Assembly: GCA_017461235.1 (NCBI GenBank)
Contig: JAFTYU010000007.1
Span: 34,468-98,467 of the forward strand
Reading direction: 5' to 3'
Source of the DNA: Clostridia bacterium
GTDB taxonomy: Bacteria; Bacillota; Clostridia; Oscillospirales; Acutalibacteraceae
Length of the DNA: 64,000 nt
The position numbers and the translations under genes are program-made. Shown here in pieces: positions 35,101 through 42,945 of the stretch; the first letter of the stretch is position 1, and each line of letters begins with the position of its first letter. A model generated the notes under the pieces. That model did no database searches. It worked only from the letters and a program-made list of their open reading frames with translations, and had not been told where the DNA came from.

Positions 35101-36446
35101 ATATTTTAATAATTAACGGTAGTCCGAAAGGGCAATACAGTATCACCCTGCAGACAATAAACTATCTTATGAAGCTTTATCCCGAGCATAGTTTTGAGCT
35201 TCTTCACGCAGGTCAACGCATAAAAGCTCTTGAAAGGGATTTTACTCCTGCGGCAGATGCGTTAAAAAATGCGGATATGATAATTTTTTCGTATCCTGTT
35301 TATACTTTTATTGCGCCGTATCAGTTACATAGGTTTATAGAGCTTGTTAAAGAGTCGGGTATTGATATAAGCGGTAAGATTGCAACACAGTTTACCACTT
35401 CAAAGCATTTTTATGATGTTACGGCGCACAGATATATTCAGGATAACTGTTGCGATATGGGTTTAAAATACGTCCGCGGTCTTTCTGCTGATATGGACGA
35501 CCTTCTGACGGAAAAAGGTCAGAAGGAAGCAAGAGATTTTTTTGAATATGTTTTATTCAGTGCCGAAAAGGGCATTTTTGAAAAAGATAGTGTAAAATCA
35601 AGTGCTCCTAAACACTCACAGATAACTGTTCCCGAGAGTGTCGGGAGAGAAAAAGACGGCGATGTGGTTGTTCTCACTAACTGCAAAAAAGATGATGAGC
35701 AGCTTCAAAAGATGATAGAACGTTTCCGTAGTGTTATGCCGCGCAAAACACGCGTCATCAATATAGCGGAATACGCGTTTAAAGGCGGTTGTCTCGGTTG
35801 CTTTAACTGTGCTGTTTCGGGCAAATGTGTTTACAAAGACGGTTTTGACGAGTTTCTCAGAGGTACTATACAGACTGCTCAGGCGATAGTCATAGCATTT
35901 TCTGTAAAAGACCATTCTATGGGTGCTGATTTTAAGCTTTATGATGATCGTCAGTTCTGCAACGGACATCGTACTGTTACTATGGGTATGCCTATGGGCT
36001 ACCTTATCAGCGGTAATTACAGCGAAGAATTTAACCTGCAGATGATTGTTGAAGGCAGAGCACAGGTGGGTAACAATTTCCTTGCAGGTGTCGCTACTGA
36101 CGAAGCCGACCCTGATGGCGAAATCGACAAGCTTGCGGAAAATCTTGAATACGCCTTGAAAACATCATACGTTCCTCCGCAGAACTTTTACGGTGTGGGC
36201 GGCATGAAAATTTTCCGTGACCTTATCTGGCTTATGCAGGGTATGATGAAGGCGGACCATAAGTTCTATAAGGCGCACGGTCAGTACGACTTTCCGCAGA
36301 AAAAGCGCGGAAGGATGGTTGCCATGTACTTTGTCGGTGCTCTTATATCATCTCCCAAAATCAAAGCGAAAATGGGTAACGCTATGAATGAAGGTATGGT
36401 TATGCCTTACAAAAAACTTCTTGATAAAACAGAAAAGAGAAAATAG
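35097..36446 (+). CDS. tandem flavodoxin-fold NAD(P)H/FMN oxidoreductase
   Basis: 449 residues with two flavodoxin-like halves. The first (1-160) starts with ILIINGSPKGQYSIT, the FMN phosphate loop, and has IIFSYPVYTF. The second (200-400) has VVVLTNCKKDDEQ, where the phosphate loop is degraded, and GCLGCFNCAVSGKCVYKDG, the cysteine signature of the NADPH-dependent FMN reductase group, plus AIVIAFSVKDHSMGADFK. The C-terminal 50 residues are basic. It is coupled to the Cys-rich membrane protein by an ATGA overlap. Likely electron transfer; partner unknown. Confidence 0.85.
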   Translation: MNILIINGSPKGQYSITLQTINYLMKLYPEHSFELLHAGQRIKALERDFTPAADALKNADMIIFSYPVYTFIAPYQLHRFIELVKESGIDISGKIATQFTTSKHFYDVTAHRYIQDNCCDMGLKYVRGLSADMDDLLTEKGQKEARDFFEYVLFSAEKGIFEKDSVKSSAPKHSQITVPESVGREKDGDVVVLTNCKKDDEQLQKMIERFRSVMPRKTRVINIAEYAFKGGCLGCFNCAVSGKCVYKDGFDEFLRGTIQTAQAIVIAFSVKDHSMGADFKLYDDRQFCNGHRTVTMGMPMGYLISGNYSEEFNLQMIVEGRAQVGNNFLAGVATDEADPDGEIDKLAENLEYALKTSYVPPQNFYGVGGMKIFRDLIWLMQGMMKADHKFYKAHGQYDFPQKKRGRMVAMYFVGALISSPKIKAKMGNAMNEGMVMPYKKLLDKTEKRK

Positions 36447-36494
36447 ATATAAAAAATAACCCTTGGTTGATGTTTCTTTACACACAACCAAGGG

Positions 36495-36524
36495 TTATTT
36501 CTGTTCTATTTTAGTATCTAACAT
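36495..36524 (-). CDS. nine-residue ORF MLDTKIEQK
   Basis: AGAGAGG lies ten bases before the ATG at 36524. The ORF ends in TAA within the first bases of the terminator stem. The paralog at 37784 keeps length, frame, start and the M-L-D-x-K-x-E-Q-K pattern while changing codons (ACT to ATC, AAA to AAG, ATA to AGT). Together with the good ribosome site this favours translation, though a regulatory leader peptide and a true small protein cannot be told apart. Confidence 0.45.
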   Translation of the reverse strand: MLDTKIEQK

Positions 36525-36702
36525 CTTTTGTTTACCTCTCTTTCTGTTGATTGGGGTGCTTTTGATAATTGAAACAATTTCTTATCTTAATTAAATAATA
36601 AATTTAATCTATATAAACTCCCGTAAGTGAGAAACACTTTCGATAAGAAATTTTTTCAGCTTTTCCAAAGCACGGTTTACAAGGCTGTTTAAGTTTTAGC
36701 CT

Positions 36703-36756
36703 TCAGGTTTTTACCTGTTCATCGGTATCACCCTTTCTTTGATTAAATAGTACCAT
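36703..36756 (-). CDS. alternative 17-residue ORF overlapping the MNR micro-ORF
   Basis: MVLFNQRKGDTDEQVKT, with AAGGGTG upstream of the ATG at 36756. The locus 2 counterpart reads MIFFNQRKGGTDEQVKT but has no ribosome site. Since the DNA of the two loci is almost identical here, the similarity cannot decide whether this frame or Met-Asn-Arg-stop is used. I favour the shorter frame because the third copy (38015) keeps only that one. Confidence 0.2.
   Translation of the reverse strand: MVLFNQRKGDTDEQVKT
36711..36722 (-). CDS. minimal ORF Met-Asn-Arg-stop
   Basis: ATG AAC AGG TAA at 36722-36711, with AAAGGGTG and a six-base gap (ATACCG) upstream, a near-ideal ribosome site. The identical unit is at 38074, and a diverged copy with Met-Tyr-Arg-stop and the same gap is at 38026. 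A three-codon ORF is below any gene-finder limit; the support is the repeated SD-6-AUG-NAC-NGG-UAA pattern. Confidence 0.4.
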   Translation of the reverse strand: MNR

Positions 36757-36860
36757 TTTGAACACCCTTTTTCAATTCGCATATTATATAAAGATAAAAG
36801 CCTTCGTTTATTTAAAATACAGAAATTAATGTCGTAAATGTTAAGAGTGACGTAATGCCA

Positions 36861-36923
36861 TTGACAAATATATATGTTGTTTGTTATACTGAATATGTTG
36901 GGTCGGCGGGATGCCGACTTTTT
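36861..36923 (+). promoter_or_regulatory. promoter and 5'-terminal hairpin of alpha/beta hydrolase gene
   Basis: TTGACA (36861-36866), 18-base spacer, TATACT (36885-36890). The predicted transcript begins within a few bases of a GTCGGC/GCCGAC hairpin (36902-36918) followed by TTTTT (36919-36923), then 16 bases to AGGAGA. A hairpin with U-tract at the very 5' end could be an RNA-stabilising cap or an early attenuator. The leader at 38214-38277 has the same plan. Confidence 0.6.
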
Positions 36924-36944
36924 CTGTTAATATAGGAGATAATT

Positions 36945-37688
36945 ATGAAGAACAAAAAAGTCGGAACCTTTATTAAGGTTTTAGTTTGTATTATTGTTGC
37001 TTTTGGTGTTTTAGTTGGTGCAATGGGTATTTACCTTGGGGATTATTACAAAGCACAAATTGATTCCCAAACGGTTTTTGCTCCGGCAAAAAGTATAACT
37101 GTTACGACACTTCAAAACGGTAATATTCTTTTTATGCCCGAAAAACCCGTAGCGGGATTTGTATTTTATCCGGGCGGTAAGGTGGAGTATACTGCTTACA
37201 CACCACTTATGGAGGCTTGTGCTTCAAAGGGAATAGCCTGTATTTTGGTCGAAATGCCCTTTAACCTTGCTGTGTTTGATATGGATGCGGCAAAGGATAT
37301 ACCCGAAATGTATCCGGAAATCGCGGAATGGTACATAGGTGGTCACTCTCTTGGGGGCTCTATGGCGGCATCATTTATTAATGAAAACAGGGAAGAATAC
37401 AGCGGTTTAGTGCTTTTAGGTTCATACTCCACATCCGATTTATCCCAAAGCGGGATTGATGTGTTATCTGTTTATGGTAGCGAAGACGGTGTTATGAACA
37501 GGGAAAAATACAGGGAGTATTTATCAAATTTGCCCGAGAATTTCACGGAAGTAATAATTGATGGCGGTTGCCACGCATATTTTGGAATGTACGGCGAACA
37601 GGATGGCGATGGAGTGGCCCGTATCACAAATCAGGAACAAATATCAGAAACGTCACAGTTGATTTGCGACCAAATTAAGGCAAAATAA
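36945..37688 (+). CDS. membrane-anchored alpha/beta hydrolase
   Basis: 247 residues. An N-terminal signal anchor (11-32) leads to an external alpha/beta-hydrolase domain: GFVFYPGGKVEYTAYTP (oxyanion region), nucleophile Ser in IGGHSLGGSMA, Asp in SVYGSEDGVM and His in IDGGCHAYFGMYG, so the triad is complete. This matches the short 'alpha/beta hydrolase, PGGKV' family common in Firmicutes; substrate unknown. AGGAGA lies six bases before the ATG. Preceded by an unusual leader (36861-36923) and divergent from micro-ORF locus 1. Confidence 0.88.
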   Translation: MKNKKVGTFIKVLVCIIVAFGVLVGAMGIYLGDYYKAQIDSQTVFAPAKSITVTTLQNGNILFMPEKPVAGFVFYPGGKVEYTAYTPLMEACASKGIACILVEMPFNLAVFDMDAAKDIPEMYPEIAEWYIGGHSLGGSMAASFINENREEYSGLVLLGSYSTSDLSQSGIDVLSVYGSEDGVMNREKYREYLSNLPENFTEVIIDGGCHAYFGMYGEQDGDGVARITNQEQISETSQLICDQIKAK

Positions 37689-37783
37689 AAAACGCCCCCA
37701 GGCGCCTGCTTCTGACTATATTCATTAAAAATTGAAATAACCCTTGACCGAATGTTTCTTTACACATTTTCGCCGGTCAAGGG

Positions 37784-37816
37784 TTATTTCTGTTCACTCT
37801 TGATATCTAACATCAT
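37784..37816 (-). CDS. nine/ten-residue ORF (M)MLDIKSEQK
   Basis: Two adjacent ATG codons (37816 and 37813) follow AGAGAGG; the second aligns with the start in locus 1. The TAA at 37786-37784 lies in the terminator stem. Length and frame match the locus 1 ORF despite several nucleotide changes. Confidence 0.45.
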   Translation of the reverse strand: MMLDIKSEQK

Positions 37817-38014
37817 TTTGTTTACCTCTCTTTCCTGGACTTGCAATAACTCACTGTTTTTGAAATCTACCTGTCGTTAACACGAATTTTTCTTTTTCCC
37901 ACAAGCGGGATTCACTTTTGCCTTCAAATAACTTTCTTTTCAGGAGCTATTACGATAGGTTTGTTTTAAAATCCGGTTGTTTTAATTTGAATTTTAAACT
38001 AAACCTGAAAGCGT

Positions 38015-38026
38015 TTACCGGTACAT
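38015..38026 (-). CDS. minimal ORF Met-Tyr-Arg-stop
   Basis: ATG TAC CGG TAA with GGAAAGGTG and a six-base gap (AGACCA) upstream. It has diverged from the Met-Asn-Arg units but keeps the spacing, the Arg codon ending in GG, and the stop. Confidence 0.4.
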   Translation of the reverse strand: MYR

Positions 38027-38062
38027 TGGTCTCACCTTTCCTTGTTTTTAAGATTTAGGTTT

Positions 38063-38074
38063 TTACCTGTTCAT
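38063..38074 (-). CDS. minimal ORF Met-Asn-Arg-stop (locus 2)
   Basis: ATG AAC AGG TAA preceded by AAAGGGTG and ATACCG-like gap (GTACCG), identical in protein to the unit at 36711-36722. The overlapping 17-residue frame here (38108-38055) lacks a ribosome site. Confidence 0.4.
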   Translation of the reverse strand: MNR

Positions 38075-38213
38075 CGGTACCACCCTTTCTTTGATTAAAG
38101 AATATCATAAAAAAAGCTGCTTTGCAATATGTAATGTTGTATAAACTTACTTAAAAAACATTATATAAAACGCAGAAATTAAGCAAAAAGCACAATAAAG
38201 TGTTCGGCTAGTA

Positions 38214-38277
38214 TTGACTTTTAATTATGGCTTTGATATACTGATATATGTTGGGCGGTTTATATCCGCTATTTTTT
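38214..38277 (+). promoter_or_regulatory. promoter and 5'-terminal hairpin of metallophosphoesterase gene
   Basis: TTGACT (38214-38219), 17-base spacer, TATACT (38237-38242), then ATATGTTGGG as in the 36.9 kb leader, a GCGG/CCGC hairpin (38255-38269), a T-run (38272-38277) and AGGAGA before the ATG. Confidence 0.6.
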
Positions 38278-38295
38278 CATTTTAGGAGATTTATT

Positions 38296-39393
38296 ATGGC
38301 TATTATTAAAATGATTTTTGCGTTCTTGATGTCATTAAGCCAGGTTTTTGCACCTATAGGTGCGGTTGTGAGCAGCGGCGAGGCTGCATATTTTACAGAT
38401 TGGTCTCTGGAAGAGACGTTTGATGAGAATGATTATATATAGCTTGAAAAAACGCCCGGAGAAGATTTCGTGGTGCTTAACCTTGCGGATATCCAGCTCA
38501 GCGATGAAAATGTTTTTGCCGATGAAGGTGTTTATACAAAAGAACTTATTACAAAGCTTGTTGAGGCAAACGACCCCGACCTTATTACCTTGAGCGGTGA
38601 CAATGCCTGGGGTCCCGTGTCATATATTGAAGTTGTATCGTGGATTGATTCTTTCGGTATTCCGTGGGCGCCCGTTATGGGCAACCACGATGGTGAAGGT
38701 TGTATAAGTGAGTTCTGGGCTTCATACCAGATGTATGAAGCCGAAAACTGTCTTTTTGAGTTCGGACCTAAAGATATGGGCTACGGCAACTACATTATAA
38801 ATATTACTGAAAATGATGATATTGTCCATACTTTCTTTATGATGGACACACACGATTCTGCCGAATATACTCTTGAAGACGGCACGTATATTGACGGTTA
38901 TGATCACCTTTGGGAAAATCAGCTGTTGTGGTATGAATGGGCTGTCAATGGTATCGAAGAGCTTGCGGGTCACTCTGTTGAAAGTACAGTTATTATGCAT
39001 ATCCCTGTTACAGAGTATATTGACGCATGGGAAATGGTGAGTATCACAAATGAAGACGGCACATCAAAAATCAATCCCGACTTTGCAGCCGTTGCAACAG
39101 GTCAGAAGGGTGAGGATTGTTGTCCCGGAGCCGTTAACAACGGTTTCTTCTCGCTCGTTAAAGAGCTCGGCAGTACAAAGACTATCCTTGTGGGTCATGA
39201 CCACCGCAATGATTTCACCGTTCTTTATGACGGTATTCTTCTTGCGTACGGTGTGAAAACAGGCTTCGGCAGTTATTGGAGTCCTGACAGAATAGGCGGT
39301 ACAACAATTACCGTTGATTCGGAGGGTAGTGCAGAACTCGAACAACACTATTATGATTTAGACCGGTGCGGCTGGGATATTGTTGATGATTAA
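38296..39393 (+). pseudogene. secreted metallophosphoesterase interrupted by an in-frame TAG
   Basis: Calcineurin-type metallophosphoesterase, 365 codons, ATG at 38296 with AGGAGA upstream and a signal peptide (1-22). After 48 codons a TAG (38440-38442) interrupts the frame, which continues as LEKTPGEDFVVLNLADIQLSD, SGDNAWG, MGNHDGEG, MHIPV and GHDHRND; these are the metal-binding blocks (D-x, GD, GNHD, H, GHxH) of an intact enzyme. The break is a point change, not an indel. Translation from an internal GTG (38470) would lack export and the first strand. Like the NSS gene it is a recent nonsense allele, a sequencing error, or a read-through gene. Confidence 0.85.
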
Positions 39394-39402
39394 ATTTAAA
39401 TG

Positions 39403-39446
39403 AAAAGACTGTTATCGGCTATGACTGAACCGATAACAGTCTTTTT
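39403..39446. terminator. bidirectional terminator
   Basis: AAAAGACTGTTATCGG (39403-39418) pairs with CCGATAACAGTCTTTTT (39430-39446); it serves the + phosphoesterase gene and the - GH43-like gene that ends at 39445. Confidence 0.9.
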
Positions 39447-40338
39447 ATACGTTAAAATGATTTATAAGTACATTGTATTCATCTTCCGTTATATGCATAA
39501 CGGAACCGTGCCGCGGTCTTAAATGGTTAAGAGAAAATCTTTCCGGTTCAACCTTTTTAAAATTAATCAAATCTGTTGACTCCTGGCAGAAATATCCCCC
39601 TGAACGGAATTGGTCGGCAATTAAAACATATTTATTTGTGCCTGTTATTTTATATGTGCAATGACCTTCAAGTGCGGTATCCGCAACGGAAACTTTGTTG
39701 TTTTCGGGTTCGTAGTAGGGCCCCGCGGGATGGTCTGAAACTGCATAACAAATTGCATTTTTTTCTTCATCTGCTACAAAAAGATAAAATTTGCCGTCTT
39801 TTTCAATAATATCACCGTCAATGCCTGCCATATCGCTTTTGGGTCTGAATAACAGTGCAGGCGGAGTGGTGAGAGTTTTAAAGTCTTTTGTATAGGCAAA
39901 CCATATTACCGTGTCAAGGTTATCGTGGGTATTATGATGACTCCAATATATCATATATTCGCCCTTTTCGTTATCAAAAATAACCTGTGGTGCCCATACA
40001 CGGTCAGCGGAATACGTTTCGGGGAAAACAGAGAAATCAATAATTCGTTCGTTTTCCCAGTTAATTAAATCATTACTGTCCCATACAACCATAGAGTTAT
40101 TGTTAGCCCATCCGTCGTGACAACGCATATCCGTGGCTATTATGTGAAAAATACCGTCATTACCGCGGAAAATGTACGGGTCACGGCAACATTTTTTGCC
40201 GAGAGTCTGTTTTATAACGGGCTCGTTGTTATTAAGGGCATTAAAATTATACCCGTCATGAGAAACGGCAAAATGCACCGATTCTTCTTCGGGAAGATTA
40301 CCTGTGAAATAACAGAATAAGTATTTTGTAAGTTCCAT
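39445..40338 (-). CDS. GH43-like five-bladed beta-propeller glycosidase
   Basis: 297 residues, cytoplasmic, one domain. GH43-type features: CCRDPYIFRGNDGIFHII, WAPQVIFDNEKGEYMIYWS, IDGDIIEKDGKFYLF and an EGHCTYK stretch with a likely catalytic Glu. The start at 40338 has GGAGG five bases upstream; an in-frame extension of 19 residues lacks a site. Likely an arabinosidase or galactan-related enzyme, but GH43/GH62/GH117-like propellers cannot be separated here. Monocistronic. Confidence 0.82.
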   Translation of the reverse strand: MELTKYLFCYFTGNLPEEESVHFAVSHDGYNFNALNNNEPVIKQTLGKKCCRDPYIFRGNDGIFHIIATDMRCHDGWANNNSMVVWDSNDLINWENERIIDFSVFPETYSADRVWAPQVIFDNEKGEYMIYWSHHNTHDNLDTVIWFAYTKDFKTLTTPPALLFRPKSDMAGIDGDIIEKDGKFYLFVADEEKNAICYAVSDHPAGPYYEPENNKVSVADTALEGHCTYKITGTNKYVLIADQFRSGGYFCQESTDLINFKKVEPERFSLNHLRPRHGSVMHITEDEYNVLINHFNV

Positions 40339-40377
40339 AGTGCCTCCATATAGAGTAGGTAAATGAATTATAACATA

Positions 40378-40412
40378 AAAAAAGCTCCGATTCAACGTAT
40401 CGGAGCTTTTTG
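40378..40412 (-). terminator. terminator of VTC/DUF4956/Cthe_2159 operon
   Basis: AAAAAGCTCCGAT and ATCGGAGCTTTTT form the stem; on the minus strand a T-run follows. It lies just beyond the stop at 40423. Confidence 0.85.
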
Positions 40413-40422
40413 GTGTTTTGTT

Positions 40423-42234
40423 TCAGGATGCTTCAAAATCTCCGGCGGTGTTACCTACCGTTACGGTATATGCTTCACCCTTTTCCATATCAGGGGAGCT
40501 GATAATCACAACAGAGAAGTCAAGTTCAGGTGAGTGTGAAATAATAGTGTCACCTGTGCTGTCGGTAATTAAGATTTCTGTGCCTGCCGTCTGATTGCCG
40601 ACATTTACTGCAATAATGCCCTGGTTTTCAGATGCGCTGAAGCTTTGCGCCATACCGGATGCTCCTGTACCTATAAACGTGCCGCCTGAAATAATTGCGG
40701 TAGTGTCATAGTCAAGTGTTGCGGTATCCCCTCTGGTGGGACCTACGACTACTGTGTAGCCACCGCTTATTTCAAGTGAGCCATTGGCATCTATGCCGTC
40801 ACCGGCGGCGTTTATATAAAGATTTCCGCCTGTGATTGATATTGTGCCGTTTGATGCCGGCATACCGCCGGGACTGCCGAATTTACCGTTATCTCTGCCG
40901 CCGAAGCCTGAAGAATCGGTTCCGCCTGCCGCGTTAAGACCATCATCATTGCAGACTGCTTTAATGTCACCGCCGTTTACGGATATGTTAAGAGCTTCAA
41001 GTCCTTCATAGCTTTCGGTTATGTTTACGGTACCGTTTGAAATTGTCAGCATTTCTTCGGCGTGTATGCCATCGTCACCTGTGGCGATTTCAAGTTTGCC
41101 ACCGTTTATGATAACCGATGTGTCGGCGTGTATACCGTCATCGGCGGAATTTACTGTAAGGCTGCCGTCAGAAATCAATATATTTCCCGTGGCTTTTATT
41201 CCCTTCATACTGGTGCTTTCGTCTGTTGTGGTTGTGTCTGCGGATTCAAAAGACGTGGGTGCGAAGTTACCGTTAGGACCACCGGGTCTGCCGCCCATAC
41301 CGCCTCTGTCACCACCCATAAACCCACCGTAATTATCGGAACTGTGTGTTGTACCGTTTTTACTGCCGCCACCGGTAGTGATGTTGAAAGAACCACCTGA
41401 TATTTGTGAATATACCGCGGAGCTAATGCCGTCACCCTCTGCTTCGATTGTAACTGTTCCGCCCGAAGAATAGAAGAAGCCTTTGGTTGTATCATTCTCA
41501 TTTTCGGTATGGATTCCGTCTTTGCCTGCAGCTATCGTTATGGTGGCTTTTTTAATCCGTATGCTGTCATTGGCATCAATGCCGTGAGAAGCCGAGTTTA
41601 ATATATATGTTCCGTTTGCAAAAACCAGGTCATCCTTACAAACGATACCGTGACCTACAGGCGATGAAACAGTCAGAGAGCCGGTGCCGTTAAAGGTGAG
41701 ATCCTGCTTTGAGAAAACAACGCCGTCTACATTGTTGTTGTCAATGGTTGTGAAAATTCCACCATTGGCGAGAATGTTTTTTGTGCCGTCGGCAAGGGTT
41801 ATAAAAACCTTTTCTGCATTGATGATATATAAGGGCGCACAATCGGCACTCGTAATATCAAGCCCGTTAAAAACGAGATGGGGTTTGGCACTTTCGGGAG
41901 CATCTATAACTATCATACCGTCCTTGAGTTTTCCGGATAGGACGAAGGTGCCCTCATCCTTTATTGTTACTATGTTTCCGGAAATGCTGACGGCGGATGA
42001 ATCACAGGAAGCGGATTCACCGTTGAGTGATATATTTACGCTTTCTGAAGTATCGTAGTTCTCATTTAAATCATTTTCCGTAAACATATCATCGTCGGTT
42101 GATGCAAAATCAACCTTGACGGGAGAATCAGATTCCGAATTGTTTGTTGTCTGAACGTCTGCTTCGGGTTTTGAACAACTGCATAAAAGAAGCGTCAGAA
42201 TCAAGACAAATGCAATGGTTTTAAAGATTTTCAT
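40423..42234 (-). CDS. Cthe_2159-like carbohydrate-binding beta-helix lipoprotein
   Basis: 603 residues. A lipoprotein signal (LILTLLLCSCS, cleavage before Cys 22 or 24) and an acidic linker are followed by repeated beta-helix turns (GDDGIHAEEMLTISNGTVNI, AADDGIHADTSVIINGGKL) rich in G, D, S and N, as in the Cthe_2159/PF14262 family that binds polygalacturonate and calcium. Two Gly/Met/Pro/Asn-rich low-complexity loops (GGFMGGDRGGMGGRPGGPNG; GFGGRDNGKFGSPGGMP) interrupt the helix. ATG at 42234 with GGAGG upstream. Last gene of the VTC/DUF4956 operon. Confidence 0.88.
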   Translation of the reverse strand: MKIFKTIAFVLILTLLLCSCSKPEADVQTTNNSESDSPVKVDFASTDDDMFTENDLNENYDTSESVNISLNGESASCDSSAVSISGNIVTIKDEGTFVLSGKLKDGMIVIDAPESAKPHLVFNGLDITSADCAPLYIINAEKVFITLADGTKNILANGGIFTTIDNNNVDGVVFSKQDLTFNGTGSLTVSSPVGHGIVCKDDLVFANGTYILNSASHGIDANDSIRIKKATITIAAGKDGIHTENENDTTKGFFYSSGGTVTIEAEGDGISSAVYSQISGGSFNITTGGGSKNGTTHSSDNYGGFMGGDRGGMGGRPGGPNGNFAPTSFESADTTTTDESTSMKGIKATGNILISDGSLTVNSADDGIHADTSVIINGGKLEIATGDDGIHAEEMLTISNGTVNITESYEGLEALNISVNGGDIKAVCNDDGLNAAGGTDSSGFGGRDNGKFGSPGGMPASNGTISITGGNLYINAAGDGIDANGSLEISGGYTVVVGPTRGDTATLDYDTTAIISGGTFIGTGASGMAQSFSASENQGIIAVNVGNQTAGTEILITDSTGDTIISHSPELDFSVVIISSPDMEKGEAYTVTVGNTAGDFEAS

Positions 42235-42249
42235 AAATGCCTCCATAAA

Positions 42250-42945
42250 TCAGAGTTCTGTGCCGGAAGAAACTTGCTTGGATACTGTTATTTCAAGATT
42301 ACCGTTTCTGCAACGGAGTTTATCGATAAGTTCCTTCTCTTTTGTAACGTCTTTAAGCACTACATCATAAGTAAGTCTGAACATACTTCCCATATTTATG
42401 GTCTTGACGCGAACGAGCTCGCAGGAAGACGTGTATTCCTTAAAAACATCTTCAAAAACGCCTGTGTAATCAAGGTCTTCAGGGATAACTATTCTGAAGC
42501 TCTTATAAGCGGCAGAGTTTTTCTTCGTGCCGAGATTAAGACGGTTATAAAGCATAAATATCGCACAAAGAAGTAAGGTGAAAAGGATTGCAAAGCCCAA
42601 ATAACCCATACCGGCGATAAGACCTGCACCCATTGCAAGAAAGAGTGTTCCTATCTCTTTAGCCGTGCCAGGAACAGAACGGAATCGCACAAGGCTGAAA
42701 GCGCCGGCAACAGCTACACCTGCACCTACGTTACCGTTTACCATCATAATAACTACGCACACTACGGCAGGTAAGAGTGCCAGAGTTACAACAAAGCTTT
42801 TTGTGTAACGTGTTTTGTACATATAAGAAAGAGCCATAATGAGTCCTATAACCAAAGAAACTCCTATACATAAAAGAAAATCGGTTACGCTTATAACGCT
42901 TTGTAAGTCGGAATCAAAAATACCACGGAAAAATGTGTCAATCAT
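42250..42945 (-). CDS. DUF4956 membrane protein
   Basis: 231 residues: four transmembrane helices (about 22-125) containing AGAFSLVRFRSVPGTAKEIG, the characteristic conserved segment, then a soluble C-terminal domain (135-231). DUF4956 proteins are usually found beside a VTC-type polymerase and a CotH or Cthe_2159-like protein, as here. The ATG overlaps the VTC gene by eight bases. Function unknown; a role with polyphosphate or a cell-surface polymer is inferred only from this conserved neighbourhood. Confidence 0.9.
   Translation of the reverse strand: MIDTFFRGIFDSDLQSVISVTDFLLCIGVSLVIGLIMALSYMYKTRYTKSFVVTLALLPAVVCVVIMMVNGNVGAGVAVAGAFSLVRFRSVPGTAKEIGTLFLAMGAGLIAGMGYLGFAILFTLLLCAIFMLYNRLNLGTKKNSAAYKSFRIVIPEDLDYTGVFEDVFKEYTSSCELVRVKTINMGSMFRLTYDVVLKDVTKEKELIDKLRCRNGNLEITVSKQVSSGTEL

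Larger units (their letters stand above)
36448..36776 (-). ncRNA. micro-ORF RNA locus 1
   Basis: A minus-strand unit without any long ORF: TATAAT at 36788-36783 (weak -35), start predicted near 36776, and a terminator at 36500-36448 (AATAACCCTTGGTTG / CAACCAAGGGTTATT, then TTTTTAT). It holds an SD-led Met-Asn-Arg-stop at 36722, a conserved TCYC/GGGA hairpin (36632-36619), and an SD-led nine-residue ORF at 36524 whose stop codon lies in the terminator stem. The same parts in the same order occur in locus 2. Over 36706-36752 the two loci differ at only three positions. Transcription is predicted, not shown. Confidence 0.6.
37730..38153 (-). ncRNA. micro-ORF RNA locus 2
   Basis: Paralog of locus 1 on the minus strand. 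TATAAT at 38165-38160, then SD-led Met-Asn-Arg-stop (38074), a second SD-led Met-Tyr-Arg-stop (38026) within about 75 bases absent from locus 1, the TCCC/GGGA hairpin (37910-37897), the SD-led ORF ending KSEQK (37813), and a hairpin AATAACCCTTGACCG / CGGTCAAGGGTTATT (about 37785-37736) with a weaker T-tract. No ORF above 20 codons with a ribosome site is present. It lies divergently from the metallophosphoesterase gene. Confidence 0.6.

Noticed and set aside
36448-38153. Micro-ORF loci as known riboswitch, T-box or tmRNA-type RNA
   Set aside because: No T-box specifier/antiterminator, no known riboswitch core and no long ORF downstream of either terminator; the downstream neighbours are convergent genes.
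15344-38442. Alternative genetic code with reassigned stop codons
   Set aside because: TAA, TAG and TGA all end well-defined genes in the window, and only two genes show internal stops, one TAA and one TAG.
41062-41400. Antisense ORFs inside the Cthe_2159-like gene
   Set aside because: Arise from the repetitive G/D/N-rich coding sequence read backwards.
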